64,000 bases of DNA from Ceratodon purpureus (lineage: Eukaryota; Streptophyta; Bryopsida; Pseudoditrichales; Ditrichaceae), in contig CM026431.1 in assembly GCA_014871385.1 (NCBI GenBank), forward strand, positions 6,708,469 to 6,772,468. The letters run 5' to 3'. The position numbers and the translations under genes were made by a program. Below, piece by piece: positions 1 to 11,904 of this stretch. The notes below the pieces were generated by a model that was not told the origin of the DNA, ran no database searches, and was given only the letters and a program-made list of their open reading frames with translations. How positions within the stretch are numbered: the first letter of the stretch is position 1; each line of letters begins with the position of its first letter.

Positions 1-465
1 CATGGTTCAGTCTATGAGTTTGCTTTGGAAAAGTGAACTTAGACTGAGTCACGACGTGTTTGATTTTACTGAGCAGTCTTCATAGTGTCCGAGCTTTCTG
101 ACATTGTTGTGCTTTCGATTCCTATTTCCTATTCCACCTGATTGATAAGAACCTCGAAGATTTTATACTTCTTCTAAATAAGTGTGTAGGCAATGTAATG
201 AAGTAGTCATTGCCAAGTAAGTGTTACATTTTAAAAACTGTACTTTGCCCTCTTAATTACTTGGAGCAGGTTCTTGTCGATAATCCCAATCCACACGTCA
301 ATTTTCGTACTGTGGTCAGATTTGAACAACTATATCAAGAGGTTCCTTCTAAGTTGTGGAAGCAAAGCCCTTGGTAGCAGCTGAATGCAAGATTAAAGTG
401 TCGTTTGACTCTCTCACAATAAATCCGGGATTTCTGACTTTCCGGGAATATGTTGGGGGTTGCAG

Positions 466-3400
466 ACTGATAATTTGGCAATGAATGTTCGAGAAGTTTT
501 TTTGTGCTTACTTGATCAGGTAAAAGTCATTTTGTTTAGGATCTATGTGGTTCAACATATGGACGTTTATTTACTGTACGCTTGCTCGTGCTCCGGTGCT
601 CAGAGGAGTACATGGGAGCACATTTGAAAACAAGTATATTAGAAAGATGTAGGAAAGCTCATTCTGTGAATGACATGTGTTTAGTTTGTGCTTAATCTTG
701 ATAACATCGATCCACGACTTTGTTTCAGCTTAGAGGATAAACTAATTATCCAATCACGTTCATTTATTAACACCCTGCGAGTGATTATGTGCTTTTTATG
801 TGCTTCATCTTCAGATAATTTATTTTCATTGGTGGACTAGTTAGTGAGATGAGAGAGTGCTCTGACGTTTCACCTTTTTCTGTTAGAAGTTGGGGCACTT
901 TGATATTTATTTTTAGCTAATTTTTTTGAACTGAGAGCTGAAAACCTAGGTGGATTTTGCTCTGTCGCAGGTCAGCCAGTACACCACTGAAGAATTAGAG
1001 AGAGCAATGGACGCCTTGAATGAAGCTGCCCAGAGGCGAAATCTTTACTCCATTGGCTCTACAGTGAGCCGCCGTGTAGCTGCTGCTGCTGCCACTGCGG
1101 TTCGTTATCAAAACATTGTTATCTACGTTATTAATGTAGACAGTTGAGTTGGTGTTTATCTCAGCCTACTAGTACCTATGCCAGTGTCATTGGAAAGAGC
1201 GTCTAATATTCAATCTGCATGTTAAGTGCCCGATGTACGTGTGGTTTATGGTAAGCTTATTGTTTTTAGTAGTCTCTTGTTGCCTGTAGGTGTCATTATA
1301 ACCTGGCTAAGCGATTACTTAGTTGTTAGAGTTTGATCTTTGATTGCTTTGAAAATTGTGTTCAGGCAGAGGCAGCCGCAGCTGCTGGAGAACGTGCGGT
1401 TCGTGGATTTATGGACGCTGTCTACCGAGCCACGTCAAATGTTGCTAAAGTTCAGCAGGTATGTCCTTATCACTGACGCATAAAAAATAGAATATACAGA
1501 TGCATTTCTAAGGCTCCTATGTTATGCATGTACTTATTTATAAATGTTGACCATTGCATACATGGTGTTTTTTTGCAGTATCTGGCGAACAACATCTCGC
1601 GATTTTTACTTCCTTTAGATGGAGCTTATGCGGCATGCTGTGAACAGATGGCAACGGCTATGGCTAATTCTGAACGTGCTGCATTGAAAGGTCTTCAAAT
1701 GTGTATCGACACAATTATGGCAGAGGTCTCTTTGCACGTCTCCAGTATAGCTTTCATTTACTCTTAGTGAAATCCTTTATTCTGAGGTGTATGAGGTTGC
1801 CGCGCCAGTTACAAGTATTTGAAGATGTCTTAACCTCATTTTGTTAGTAATACCGCAATGGCTTGGCAGGTAGAACGCATTCTGTCTGCAGAACAGAGAG
1901 CGACAGATTTCAAACCAGGAGAGCATGGACATTCTTTAGATCATCAACCCACCAGTGCATGTATCAAGTGGGTAGCTTTTCCTTCCGCTGTGTGGAATTC
2001 GTCATATTTATCCATTTCTCTGTAGTCAGACCTGATGCCTTACTAATTAAGGTGTTGCTAGGGTGGCTATATATATAAGTTTTAAGGTTTGAATTTATTT
2101 TTAATGGATAGCAAAGTAAACAACCTAGGTTTTACAGGAACCGCCCGTCACATAAGTCTACGGATTTCATGGGTATCAGTTATGTAGAGAGGACTTGCTT
2201 TTGTGCGATAGTTCTGACATAATTTTGAAACTCTGCAGAGTTATATCGTACATGGAGCACATGTTAGATGCAGGGTATGCCTCCTTGGAAGGACTCAACA
2301 AGCAAGCTTTTTTGACAGAATTGGTATAGGTACTTAACCTTTAGCTACTATGGTTGGGAGGCATGTATGGCTTCCCTAGGAAAAGTAATGTTGAAAGGGT
2401 AGAGCATGATTTTACCTCGTATCATTTGCCAATATGTATTTTAGTGTAATAGTGTCCTTCAATAGTTGGGCTCTTCGATTTCTGCCAAGAAGCCATCCTG
2501 GGAGGGGTCCTAAAAATCAAATTGATTCTTGCAGGGAAACCATTTGTACAAAACCCTTTTGGTGCATTGGGAACGATTCACCTTCAGTCACAGGTTTGTG
2601 GATGTGTTCTCTCATTTAAGTGTTTAGATTTATGAGTATACTGAGCCCGTGCCCTTATGCCTATGGCTATTGTTACGGTAAATTAGGTGATCTTTACAGG
2701 CAGTTGCGATCCTTGAGAGATTCTTTTGGGACCCTGGTTTTCTTTCTATCCTTTACGCTTTAAAGTCTTATTTAGACCTGTGTATGTACAGTGGAGGTTT
2801 GCAGGTGAAACGCGATGTGGCCGAATTTACGGAGTTTGTACGAAGTTTCAAGGCTCCGGCAGTGGATGAAAAGTTTGAGCGTCTGGGCACGTAAGTTCAA
2901 CTCTTAGTGCTAAGTTTTGTTTTGTTAGTTGCTTGGTTTCGTCTGGTCTTCATGGCCTGATAATCTGTTCTTGTGGCTTGCAGATTGGTGAATGTTCTCA
3001 TTGTATCTACAGAAAGCCTGCCTACAGTGATTGATAGCAGTCTTAAGGAGGCTCGAGAGGAGGCAGTAAGGTACATTCTTTTCCACAGTTCACTTATATG
3101 TATTGACGTCTTGTTACCTATTCTCCTGCACGAATGCCAAACATATTACTTTGGTTTAAATATTGACTACGTAGGAATTACTCCTGGCTCCAATATAAGC
3201 TAAATCTTAGAAATATGAGTCATCTGGAGATTTATTCTTTTTTAGAAGGTATCGTTATCTATTTGCTGTGATGACATTCTGAATCGGAATGGCTGGTTGT
3301 ATTGCAGGTTTGTCAAATTGAGAGAGGACTTCAAAAAGGCGAAGCTTGAGAGTAGGTATATATCTCTTCAAGAAAAGAACCACAGTACCGTTCAATTATT

Positions 3401-6400
3401 TTTATCAGTTTACCTTGCTGTGAAATTCAGTCTTTAATTAAGTGAGTTTTGTTAAAATCACTTTCTAATAATAATTATTCTTGCGAGCATTGCAGGATCA
3501 GTGGATGGCTTGAAAAGCCCAATAAAGCAACAAGTGCGTTTTTGCAGATGGGAGGTTTACTTGGTAATAAGCCTGCCAATGATGAAATAGATTCTGGGGA
3601 GGACTCAAGACCTTTGGCACATGGAAAAACATTAACAAAGAATGATGCAACCCATCGGAAAAGCAGTTTCGTGATGGCTCCGCAAGTCCTCCCTGCCCTT
3701 CCCTTGCCAGTAAAAACTCAATCAGGTGAATTGGATTCTGATCCCAACTTGGATATTCAAAAGATACCTGGAAGAATTAAATTCGCCCCTGCGGGAGAAG
3801 ATACAGGTGGCGGAGAAGGTGAAGGAGATATTACGTCAAGGGTCAGGCCTGGAGGCGTGAGAAGAGTGGGTGTTGGCAGAGAGGCTGCACTGTTACGAGG
3901 ACAAAATGGTGAAGAAATAAGTCAAAGTCCGCGTGCGAGTTTTGAAGAATCTAACAGTCCTTATTCACCATCTTATCGAAGGAGGATACACCGTACGACC
4001 ACGGATGAAGACATTGCCGGTGTTGAAGGAACACCTACTTCTGTCCAGGGTGGTTTAAGTTCATCTTTAAGAAGAGGTGGAAGGAATGCCGAAGCAAGTG
4101 GGAAAATATGGAGTGGAAGAGAGTCGAGCAGAGGTGGGGAAGAACAAGACATTTTGGGAGTAGTTGGAGCATACAGGGAGCTTGACTCAGCAGAAGAGAG
4201 AGAAGCCAACTTGCAGGAAAGTACTGATTCTCCTTCGCTGAGAGGGTCTGGGAGGACGAATCGATTGCCTCAAAGGAGTAGTGACAGATTCGGAGCATAT
4301 AGGGAGGTCGAAACTGGAGAAGAGCCGCAAGGCATCATCTCGGAGAATGCGGACTACTCGCTGAGAGGTTCCAGAAGGCCCTACCGCTATTCTCAAACCA
4401 GCGGAGATAGAGTTGGAGCATTCAGGGAGCATGACGCAGTTGAAGAGAGAGATGCTAACATGCAGGTGAATGCTCGTAGTTCTTACTTAAGGGGATCCGT
4501 AAGGCCGAATCGATACTCCCAAATCTACGGGGACAGAGTCGGACCACAAAGAGACGCTGAAGGAGGAGAAGAGTATGAAACTACCTTGCTCGAAAGTGCT
4601 AGTTCTTCTTCGCTTAAAGTGTCGAGAAGGCCCAACGGATTGTCTCAAAGCAGTGAAGGTAGACTTGCAGCGTACCAGGATCTCGACACAGGAGAGGGGA
4701 GGTATGGTTCTCCGCGAGGATCCATGAGGTCGAATCGATTGTCCCAAAGCAGTGAAAGTGTACTTGCAGGGTACAGGGAGCTCGATGCAGCAGAAGAGAG
4801 GGGTGCTAATATGCAAGCGAATGCCGGTTCCTCATCACTACGTGGATATGTGAGGTCGAACCGATTACCTCAAAGCAGTGCAAACCGAGTTGGGGTATAC
4901 AGAGGGCCCGACGCTGCAGGTGATAGAGAAGCTATCACCCTGGAGAATGCTGGATTGTCTTCAGTGAGAGGATCTGGAAGGTTGGCCCGATCGTCTCAAA
5001 GTATTGGGGACCGAGTTGGGGCATACCGGAGGGTTGAAGCTGGGGAAGATACTGAGCCTACCAATCTGGAAGGTGCAGATTCTACTTCTTTTAGAGGATC
5101 AATGAGGCTAAACCGATTGTCTCAAAGCAGTGAAGGTAGGCTTGGATCAAACAGGGGGATCGAAGCGGCTGAGGAGAGAGAAGTGAATATGGAAGAGAAT
5201 GTGGGTTCCTCTTCAATAAGAGGATCTGGAAGGCTGACCCGATCGTCTCAAAGTATTGGGGACCGAGTTGGGGCATACCGGAGGGTTGAAGCTGGGGAAG
5301 AGACTGAGCCTATCAATCTGGAAGGTGCAGATTCTACTTCTTTTAGAGGATCAATGAGGCTAAACCGATTGTCTCAAAGCAGTGAAGGTAGGATTGGATC
5401 AAACAGGGGGATCGAAGCGGCTGAAGAGAGAGAAGAGAATGCGGGTTCTTCAGTCAGAAGACCTGAAAGGCTTACCCGATCGTCTCAAAGCATCGGAGAT
5501 AGAGTGGAAGCATACATGGAGGGTGAAGGAGAAGAGACCCAAGCCACCGTGCTCGAAAGTGCCGTTTCTTCTTCCATGAGAGCGTCGAGAAGGCCAAACC
5601 GGTTTGCTCATGAGAGTGTAGGTGGCGCCGGGGATCATGGCGGTGTAGACGTTGTGGATCATTCACGTACGGGATTGAGTCGCAAGGATTCATCCATTGA
5701 ACGGAGGAGGACTGGCAGCAGCACAATTAGTGGAGATGTTAAAGTGGAAAACTTTGTCCCAGTTCTAGGATTACAGCGACAACCAAGTCAAGCTCTTTCT
5801 AAGAAAGAGGCTCCTGTGAAATCCAATTTCATTCATACTTCTACAGCTCCTCGCCCTCTTCCTGCACCTCCTACGACTGTGACAGAAGAAACAGATGCTC
5901 CCGCGGAGTCTGTCGCGGTTGGTCATCTGAACATTGAGAGCTATGTCCCGTTACCATCAATTCGTAGTGACGATGACGAAAGCTCTGGCAGCGGTGGATG
6001 GTCCTCTTCAGATGGTGAGGGAGCATCCTCACCTAAATCTGGACAGATTTCTGCGAGGCTTCCTCTGCCTTCTATCAGGTTTATCAATGCTGGGGGTCCA
6101 ACTGCACCCGGCACCCTCCCTTCAGATGGTACCCCTGGGCTTTCAAGACGGGCAAGCAGAAAAGATGGTACCCCTGGGCTTTCAAGGCGTGCCAGCAGAA
6201 AAGACGGTACTTCTGGGTTTGGAAGACGTGCCAGCCGAAAAGAGACTTCAAATCAGTTCCTGTACAGTATAAATTCTACCATCTCTAGGTTAGACAGCAC
6301 CCCTCTTGATGGCATTGAGGAGTCTAATTCAACAGCGACTGGTCTTCATTCTCCGTCAGCATCTCCACCTCGAGGAGCAGCACAAACTCAACCGCCTTCT

Positions 6401-9021
6401 TCTCTTCCGTCCAGGCCAGGAGTGACAGCTGCTGTTGCTCCACCCCCGCCTCCACCTCCACCCCTACCATCTGGAGGGCGAGCTGCTCCACCACCCCCAC
6501 CTCCACCTCCACCCCTACCATCAGGAGGGCGAGCTGCTCCACCACCCCCGCCTCCACCTCCACCCCTACCATCAGGAGGGCGAGCTGCTCCACCACCCCC
6601 GCCTCCACCTCCACCCCTACCATCAGGAGGGCGAGCTGCTCCACCACCCCCGCCTCCACCTCCACCCCTACCATCAGAAGGGCGAGCTGCTCCACCGCCC
6701 CCGCCTCCACCCCCACCCAAACCCCCAGGAGGGCGAGTTGCTCCGCCTCCTCCACCCCCTCCTCCAGGTGGGCGAGCTGCTCCTCCGCCCCCTCCACCTC
6801 CTCCTGGAGGACGAGGTGGTCCTCCGCCTCCACCACCCCCTCCAGGAGGGCGAGGTGCTCCTCCTCCTCCACCACCCCCTCCAGGAGGACGAGGTGGTCC
6901 TCCGCCTCCACCACCCCCTCCAGGAGGACGAGGTGGTCCTCCACCTCCACCACCCCCTCCAGGAGGGCGAGGTGCTCCTCCTCCACCGCCACCCCCAGGA
7001 GGGAGAGGTGGTCCTCCTCCCCCGCCACCTCCAGGAGCCAAAAAAGGTGGTCCTCCGCCACCTCCTGGCTTAAAGCCTCTTAACGTTGGGATGAAGAAGC
7101 CGGCAGCTCCTAAAGTAATTTCGCCTCCTAAGCAAAAATTGAAACAGCTGCATTGGGATAAAGTTAAAGCTGCCCCTGACACGTCTATGGTGTGGGATAA
7201 CCTGGACAAATCAATGGAGTAAGTTACTGCAATTCCCAGTGCTATTCGCAGAAAATTTTCCGATGCTTACTTGCCGTGAATGAAATGATTGATAGGTCAT
7301 TACTGATAAAATGTTCCTAGTATTTGTTTGCGCTTTGATCACGTCGTTTGTAGTCAGGAATTCACTCTTTCTGATCTTGCAGGCTTGATACTGAGATGCT
7401 TGAAGCACTCTTTGGCTTAGCTGCCCCCGCACCCAAAAAAAACGAATCCAAAAAGCCAGCGTCTTCTGCCACACCACAAGTTGTTATACTGGAAGCAAGG
7501 AAGGCTCACAATTTTTCTATTCAGCTGAAAGCCCTTGGACTTACAAAACACGAAGTTATTGGGGCTCTGCTGGAAGGTTCATTCACTTCCTCTCTGTTGA
7601 TACAAATCTTTTGATCCTGTTTGTTCACATAAAGTGTAATGTGTTCCTATTTTATCATTATCATGTTTTCAAGTATCACGCGTTTTTAGTCTGCTTTTTT
7701 GCCTGCGATTGTGAAGGTTAAGTCTATTGCTATTTGTGCTGAGTTCTTTCATGTTGTTTGGCTCCGAAGGTGAGGGCTTGAGCATGGATGTGCTCGAGAC
7801 ACTGGTGAAGGTGGCGCCTACTGCTGATGAGAAGAAAAAGTTTATGCAGTTTGATGGCAGTCTTTTAAGCCTTGGTCCTCCAGACCGATTCTTTCATGCC
7901 CTATTGCATGTTCCAAATGCTTTTCCTCGTCTTAGCGCAATGTTGTATCGAGCTCAGTACGAGGAAGAGATGAAACATGTTCAAGAAGCAATCAGAATTT
8001 TAGAGGTTAGTATACGTACTGGACTATTTGTTCATTCCACGCAACACAGGACGAACGCCACCATTGTTTATTCTATTTTAATACCATGTCAGGGTCGAAA
8101 GTCCAGAGTGTATTTCGCAGTAAGAAAACGTGTCCATGAGCATTTAATTGGAAGTGATGCATCTTATTTGTTCCATCAAATACTGAGTTCATTTTATTTT
8201 TGATGCAGTTGGCATGCACGGAGCTGAAAGGGAGCAAGACATTTGCGAAGCTTCTAGGAGCTGTGCTGAAGGCTGGTAACAGTCTGAACAGAGGCACTTT
8301 CCGAGGAGATGCTCAAGCATTTAAACTTGATAATCTCCTGAAACTTGATGATGTGAAAGGGGCTGACGGAAAGACCACCCTGCTGCACTTCGTGATCAAG
8401 CAGATCATCAGTTCAGAGGAGGCACGTGCTGCAAGAATGAATAATCCCGATTCCAACAGTGTGCCTTCTACTCCTTCAACACCACAATCGCCGAATGCAT
8501 CTCTTCTTGAAGCTGCTATTGCCAGCAATCAATCAGAGAAGACCAATGGTGATGAATCTAAAAAGATGGGAATGGAAGTGATCTTGAGATTACCAGCAGA
8601 GATGTCAAATGTCAGGAGAGCAGGTGGTCTGGATGCTCCTTCTTTAAAGGCGGCTATTCAGAAGCTAGTAAATGGATTGAAAGGAATCAAGTCACAGGTG
8701 CAGGAAGGGCGTTTCACAGCTACGCAAGGTGTGGAGTGTAAAGTCAAGGATAGTACTATAGATCTTACAGATGATTCTTTTCAGGGGACAATGGAGAACT
8801 TTGTGACACAGGCAGAATCGAGTGTTAACACTGCAGATAAAGAATTTACAGCAGCGTTTGATTCTGTGAAGAAAGTAAGTATTTACTTTTATGGCGAAGC
8901 TGCTGCTAAAGATGATTCACAACCTTTCAAGGTATTTTTTGTTGTTCGAGAATTTTTAGCCATATTAGAACGTACTTGCAAAGATGTAATGCAACCTAGC
9001 GCTCCGAGCAAAGGGAGGTAG
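466..9021 (+). CDS. For1F: SEC10-formin fusion protein (For1F-like), 3' part
   Basis: Exons as read: 466-519, 971-1099, 1366-1458, 1579-1725, 1870-1967, 2239-2323, 2535-2593, 2792-2890, 2984-3070, 3308-3355, 3496-7218, 7383-7576, 7770-8005, 8209-9021. All junctions are GT/AG and phases agree, giving 1954 codons plus stop TAG; the 5' end lies outside the window or was not resolved. The first ten exons encode the C-terminal part of the exocyst subunit SEC10 (SQYTTEELERAM, YLANNISRFLLPLDGAY, GLNKQAFLTEL, KLREDFKKAKL). Exon 11 runs without a stop from SEC10 into a repeat linker, then FH1, then the start of FH2 (LHWDKVKAAP). The last exons complete FH2, with the actin-contact signature GNSLNRGTFRGDAQAFKLD. 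Known: P. patens For1F is such a fusion and links actin nucleation to exocyst-mediated secretion. Inferred: this is its orthologue. No break or frameshift is seen. Confidence 0.93.
4156..5640 (+). repeat. About twelve ~42-residue tandem repeats in the formin linker
   Basis: Between the SEC10 part and FH1 the protein consists of degenerate units of about 42 residues (126 bp). Their pattern is SS-LRGS-R-NRLSQSS-DRVGAYRE followed by an acidic AAEERE stretch and N/E-rich end. Roughly twelve units can be counted, including partial ones. Two consecutive units are almost identical to the next two (about 4970-5191 against 5226-5442), showing a recent duplication of a 252-bp block. The composition (Arg, Ser, Gly, Glu) suggests disorder; each unit alternates a basic Ser/Arg part with an acidic part. 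Confidence 0.9.
6125..6241 (+). repeat. Three tandem 13-residue DGTPGLSRRASRK repeats
   Basis: Three consecutive 39-bp units lie inside the large exon of the fusion gene, just before FH1. Each carries RRAS, a basophilic-kinase-type phosphorylation consensus (R-R-x-S). The third copy is diverged (DGTSGFGRRASRK). A functional role for the serines is inference. Confidence 0.9.
6436..7070 (+). repeat. FH1 polyproline repeat tract
   Basis: This segment encodes the profilin-binding FH1 domain as two tandem families. About five 18-residue units of 9-10 prolines ending LPSGGRAA or LPSEGRAA come first, then one KPPGGRVA unit, then about eight 13-residue units of 7-8 prolines ending GGR-A/G-A/G. The DNA is C-rich on the plus strand and strongly repetitive. 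Long ORFs on the minus strand here are by-products of this composition. Confidence 0.95.
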
Positions 9022-10277
9022 CAGTTCCTAGAGTAGTAGTTTAGATAACATGAAGTTGCTGCGGCACCTTATTAGTGCTGCTTGTACTTATATCACCACT
9101 TCAAATCCCAATCTGTGCAATTATGGATGGGCAATCACATTGTTGACTCTTTCCAAATTATGTCGTGTATTACTGGTTTGAGGCTAGAGGATCCCAAAAA
9201 CACACTCATCATCGTAGCCATGTGGCTTAAAGGATTTCGTATTAATAAGATGGGTTCATCTGTTAATACCAATGCCCCGTTTCTTCCGGTCTCCTACGAT
9301 TCAAGCCCGAGGATGCTATCTGCGCATAGAAATGCTGCAGTCTTTACTCTGTGAAGCAATTTATGTCTCGGTAACATATGTGATCATTTGCATACTACTG
9401 CTTTGATCAAGATCGTTGAAATGGATGTGCTCGCATAACTTGCGATTCTCTGTTACATGTCCTCCAACTCCCGACTAAGGACTCAAAAGATGTAATCCAA
9501 CTTCAGATTCAGGTCGTGTCGACGCCTGTTGATCACCAAACGTCTCTATGCTGAAGCTGGCTTCGGCATCACTCTATCAGACAGGTAGACTTAATTTCCA
9601 GCAGCCCACATTATCCCTCGTCAATCACTCATCACATCCTCCACAATTCTAGTCGGAGATTTCAGGGGTGAAGGCAGCTTTATGAACATTCCTAGAAGCT
9701 TAGCGACAACAATTCCAATCCAAACCAATCCCCAATTCCGAACAAGTCAAAATGAACCTATTTACCAATCCCACCATGATCCATCCCATGCCACCTACCT
9801 ATGACTCCCTTAACTTACTCTGACTCAGTTGTAAGCTATTCTGTACATCCGAAGGCAACATTCGGAAGATCACTGTAGAAACCAATCTTAGCATAAAAGT
9901 TCTGTCGGTAACCTCCATACAGACAATGGTAAATACGCGTTGTTAGGTTCCCACAGCCAGCCGATATGTTCCTGCCATTTCCCTTGCCTTGACCATCACG
10001 CTTGGCTTCTGTAACGATTTAGTGCTATTCCAACATCTTCTTAGAGGCTCCCTCCTGACAAATAAAGTTAGCATCTAGATTTCACTCCAACTCAACATCT
10101 GGTCCTTCTTCGTTTGCTGCGATAGGGTTTTGCAGTTCGGTGATTCTTGTGTGTCTCTTGAGGAAGTTGTTAAGCTATCGTAGGATAAAGAGTTTTCTAG
10201 ATTCCGTCAAAGTGGTCATTGCTAGTAGTCATTGAGACGGCTTGCCTGTCGCTGTGATTGTAATCAGAACAGTGAGT
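9022..10277. other. Formin 3' UTR, spacer and F-box leader
   Basis: No convincing coding sequence. The first few hundred bases are probably the 3' UTR of the SEC10-formin gene. The last ~200 bases before 10278 are probably the promoter and leader of the F-box gene. An ORF at 9082-9354 resembles no family I recognise. Confidence 0.5.
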
Positions 10278-11564
10278 ATGGCGGAAGAGGAGTCAGAGAT
10301 GGTGGGTGGGGACGGGACTGCGGGGATCGTGTGGTCTGAGCTGCCTAAGGATGTTCGACTCAAGGTGCTCAGCCACTTGGGTATTCAGGATTTGTGCCGA
10401 ATGCGATGTGTGTGCAGGGAATGGCGCGATGTCATCCATCACCGTGACTTCCGTGGCATGTACGACATGGCGAACAGCTCGCAGGAGCCTCGCCCGGTGA
10501 TGTGCTACTTGGAGTCGTCGTATCCGCTTCGTCTGGAATGGACTGCTTACGATTACGAAGGAAAGCTGTGGAAGAAGATGAACAGCTTTCCTTCCCTATC
10601 TCATAGTTGTCTCACCACACTAAACGCTCGTGTTCAGAACTTTAGTTCACTGAATGTTGGGCTTTATTCCGTAGGAGGACTTCTGTGCTTACTCCGTTGG
10701 CATTACCTTCAAGTAATCGAAACGGGTCGGGCGCCTTCTCCGTGTCGTGTGATCAGTTCCTGGACGGTGTGGAATCCTTATCGAAATAGATGGAAGAAGC
10801 TGCTTCCTCCCTGCAAGCACAAAGTTAGCGACATAGCATCGTCCTTTGTGCATGTGTTTGTCTCAGATGAACGAACCAAGGCGTATAAGATCTTGATGGC
10901 TCACGGAGTCGCCAGCCACCCGAACCACAGCTTTCATGCCGGTGAGCAAAAATTGGTGACCGAGATTTATGATTCCAGAACAGGGACGTGGACTGATGGA
11001 GCTGAGCATACTCTTAAGGCTAAGCTGAGCTATCGTCGACCTTTCGTCAGAGGGGTGCTCTGCAACGGTGTGATCTACTTCGCAACCGAACGCTACGAAA
11101 CTCACCAGATCAATAGATTTTCCAGACCAAGCGTGCTCTTGTCTTACGACATCAACAAAGATGAATGGCTAGAAGAGACGCTAGACTCTTTCCTTCTGCT
11201 CTTCGAGTGGGACGGTCGCCTGATGGCACTCAATGTCGACAACGCAGCGGACGGCAGCACGGAACAGAAGTTCTTAGAATGGGACCTTGTGAGGAGAATG
11301 TGGAAGGATACTTGCATGTCGATGCCGTTGAAGATCGGCAAGGCGTTTCGTTATGATTTGGAAGGATTTTCAATAGTTGCGAGTGGAAACCATCTTGCTG
11401 TAACCGGTCTTACAATGGACGTCACTGAGTTCAGGATTGCGGTGTACAAGAGAGCAGAGAATTACTGGAGGATGCCTCCCACTGCAACATTCTCTGATAA
11501 GCTGAGGCCTGCTCGGGTGGAAGGGCTTGTACTGCACAGACCAAGCTTAGATTGGAGACCTTGA
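10278..11564 (+). CDS. F-box protein, kelch-like type
   Basis: Single-exon gene of 428 codons. The open frame extends upstream to 10242, but the first ATG is at 10278, so that start is used. Residues ~17-58 form an F-box (WSELPKDVRLKVLSHL, then RMRCVCREWRDVI), the segment that binds SKP1 in SCF ubiquitin ligases. The rest has short tryptophan-containing strands such as WTVWNPYRNRWKKL, TGTWTDGAEH and LSYDINKDEWLEE. These resemble the kelch/F-box-associated propeller blades that bind substrates in many plant F-box proteins, although no strict double-glycine kelch motif is seen. The target is unknown. Intronless F-box/kelch-like genes are common in mosses. Confidence 0.85.
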   Translation: MAEEESEMVGGDGTAGIVWSELPKDVRLKVLSHLGIQDLCRMRCVCREWRDVIHHRDFRGMYDMANSSQEPRPVMCYLESSYPLRLEWTAYDYEGKLWKKMNSFPSLSHSCLTTLNARVQNFSSLNVGLYSVGGLLCLLRWHYLQVIETGRAPSPCRVISSWTVWNPYRNRWKKLLPPCKHKVSDIASSFVHVFVSDERTKAYKILMAHGVASHPNHSFHAGEQKLVTEIYDSRTGTWTDGAEHTLKAKLSYRRPFVRGVLCNGVIYFATERYETHQINRFSRPSVLLSYDINKDEWLEETLDSFLLLFEWDGRLMALNVDNAADGSTEQKFLEWDLVRRMWKDTCMSMPLKIGKAFRYDLEGFSIVASGNHLAVTGLTMDVTEFRIAVYKRAENYWRMPPTATFSDKLRPARVEGLVLHRPSLDWRP

Positions 11565-11904
11565 TTCGGTTCTGTGTGGATTTTCTAGTTTCTTCAAGAG
11601 TTCCTTAAACTCCCTTAGATTTTGGAGTTCCTTTGCTGAAATGGAATGAAGCGAGCTAGTTTTGGATTGAAGTAAAATTTGTACAGAGTAGCGGTTTGAC
11701 CTTACAAGTGGGTTGAGTCTCATGGAAAGTTTTGATATGAAGAATGCCATAGATTGCAAGTTTGTAAGGTTGGATACTTGCAGCTGATTTCGTTGAGTAA
11801 GCAAAGTTTCGCTTTTTGTGAGTCATCTGAATGTGTGCTGTGTAACAATGAGAAAGGTTCAAGGAAATCTAGACTAACTTAGAGCATCCCCAGTAAGGCT
11901 TGTA

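Noticed and set aside
280..378. Possible additional SEC10 exon before 466
   Set aside because: An open stretch after a candidate acceptor exists, but no convincing donor or clear SEC10 match was found.
6324..7209. Two long minus-strand ORFs (Glu/Leu-rich and Gly-rich) opposite the FH1 domain
   Set aside because: They mirror the C-rich polyproline repeat, which lacks stop codons in several frames.
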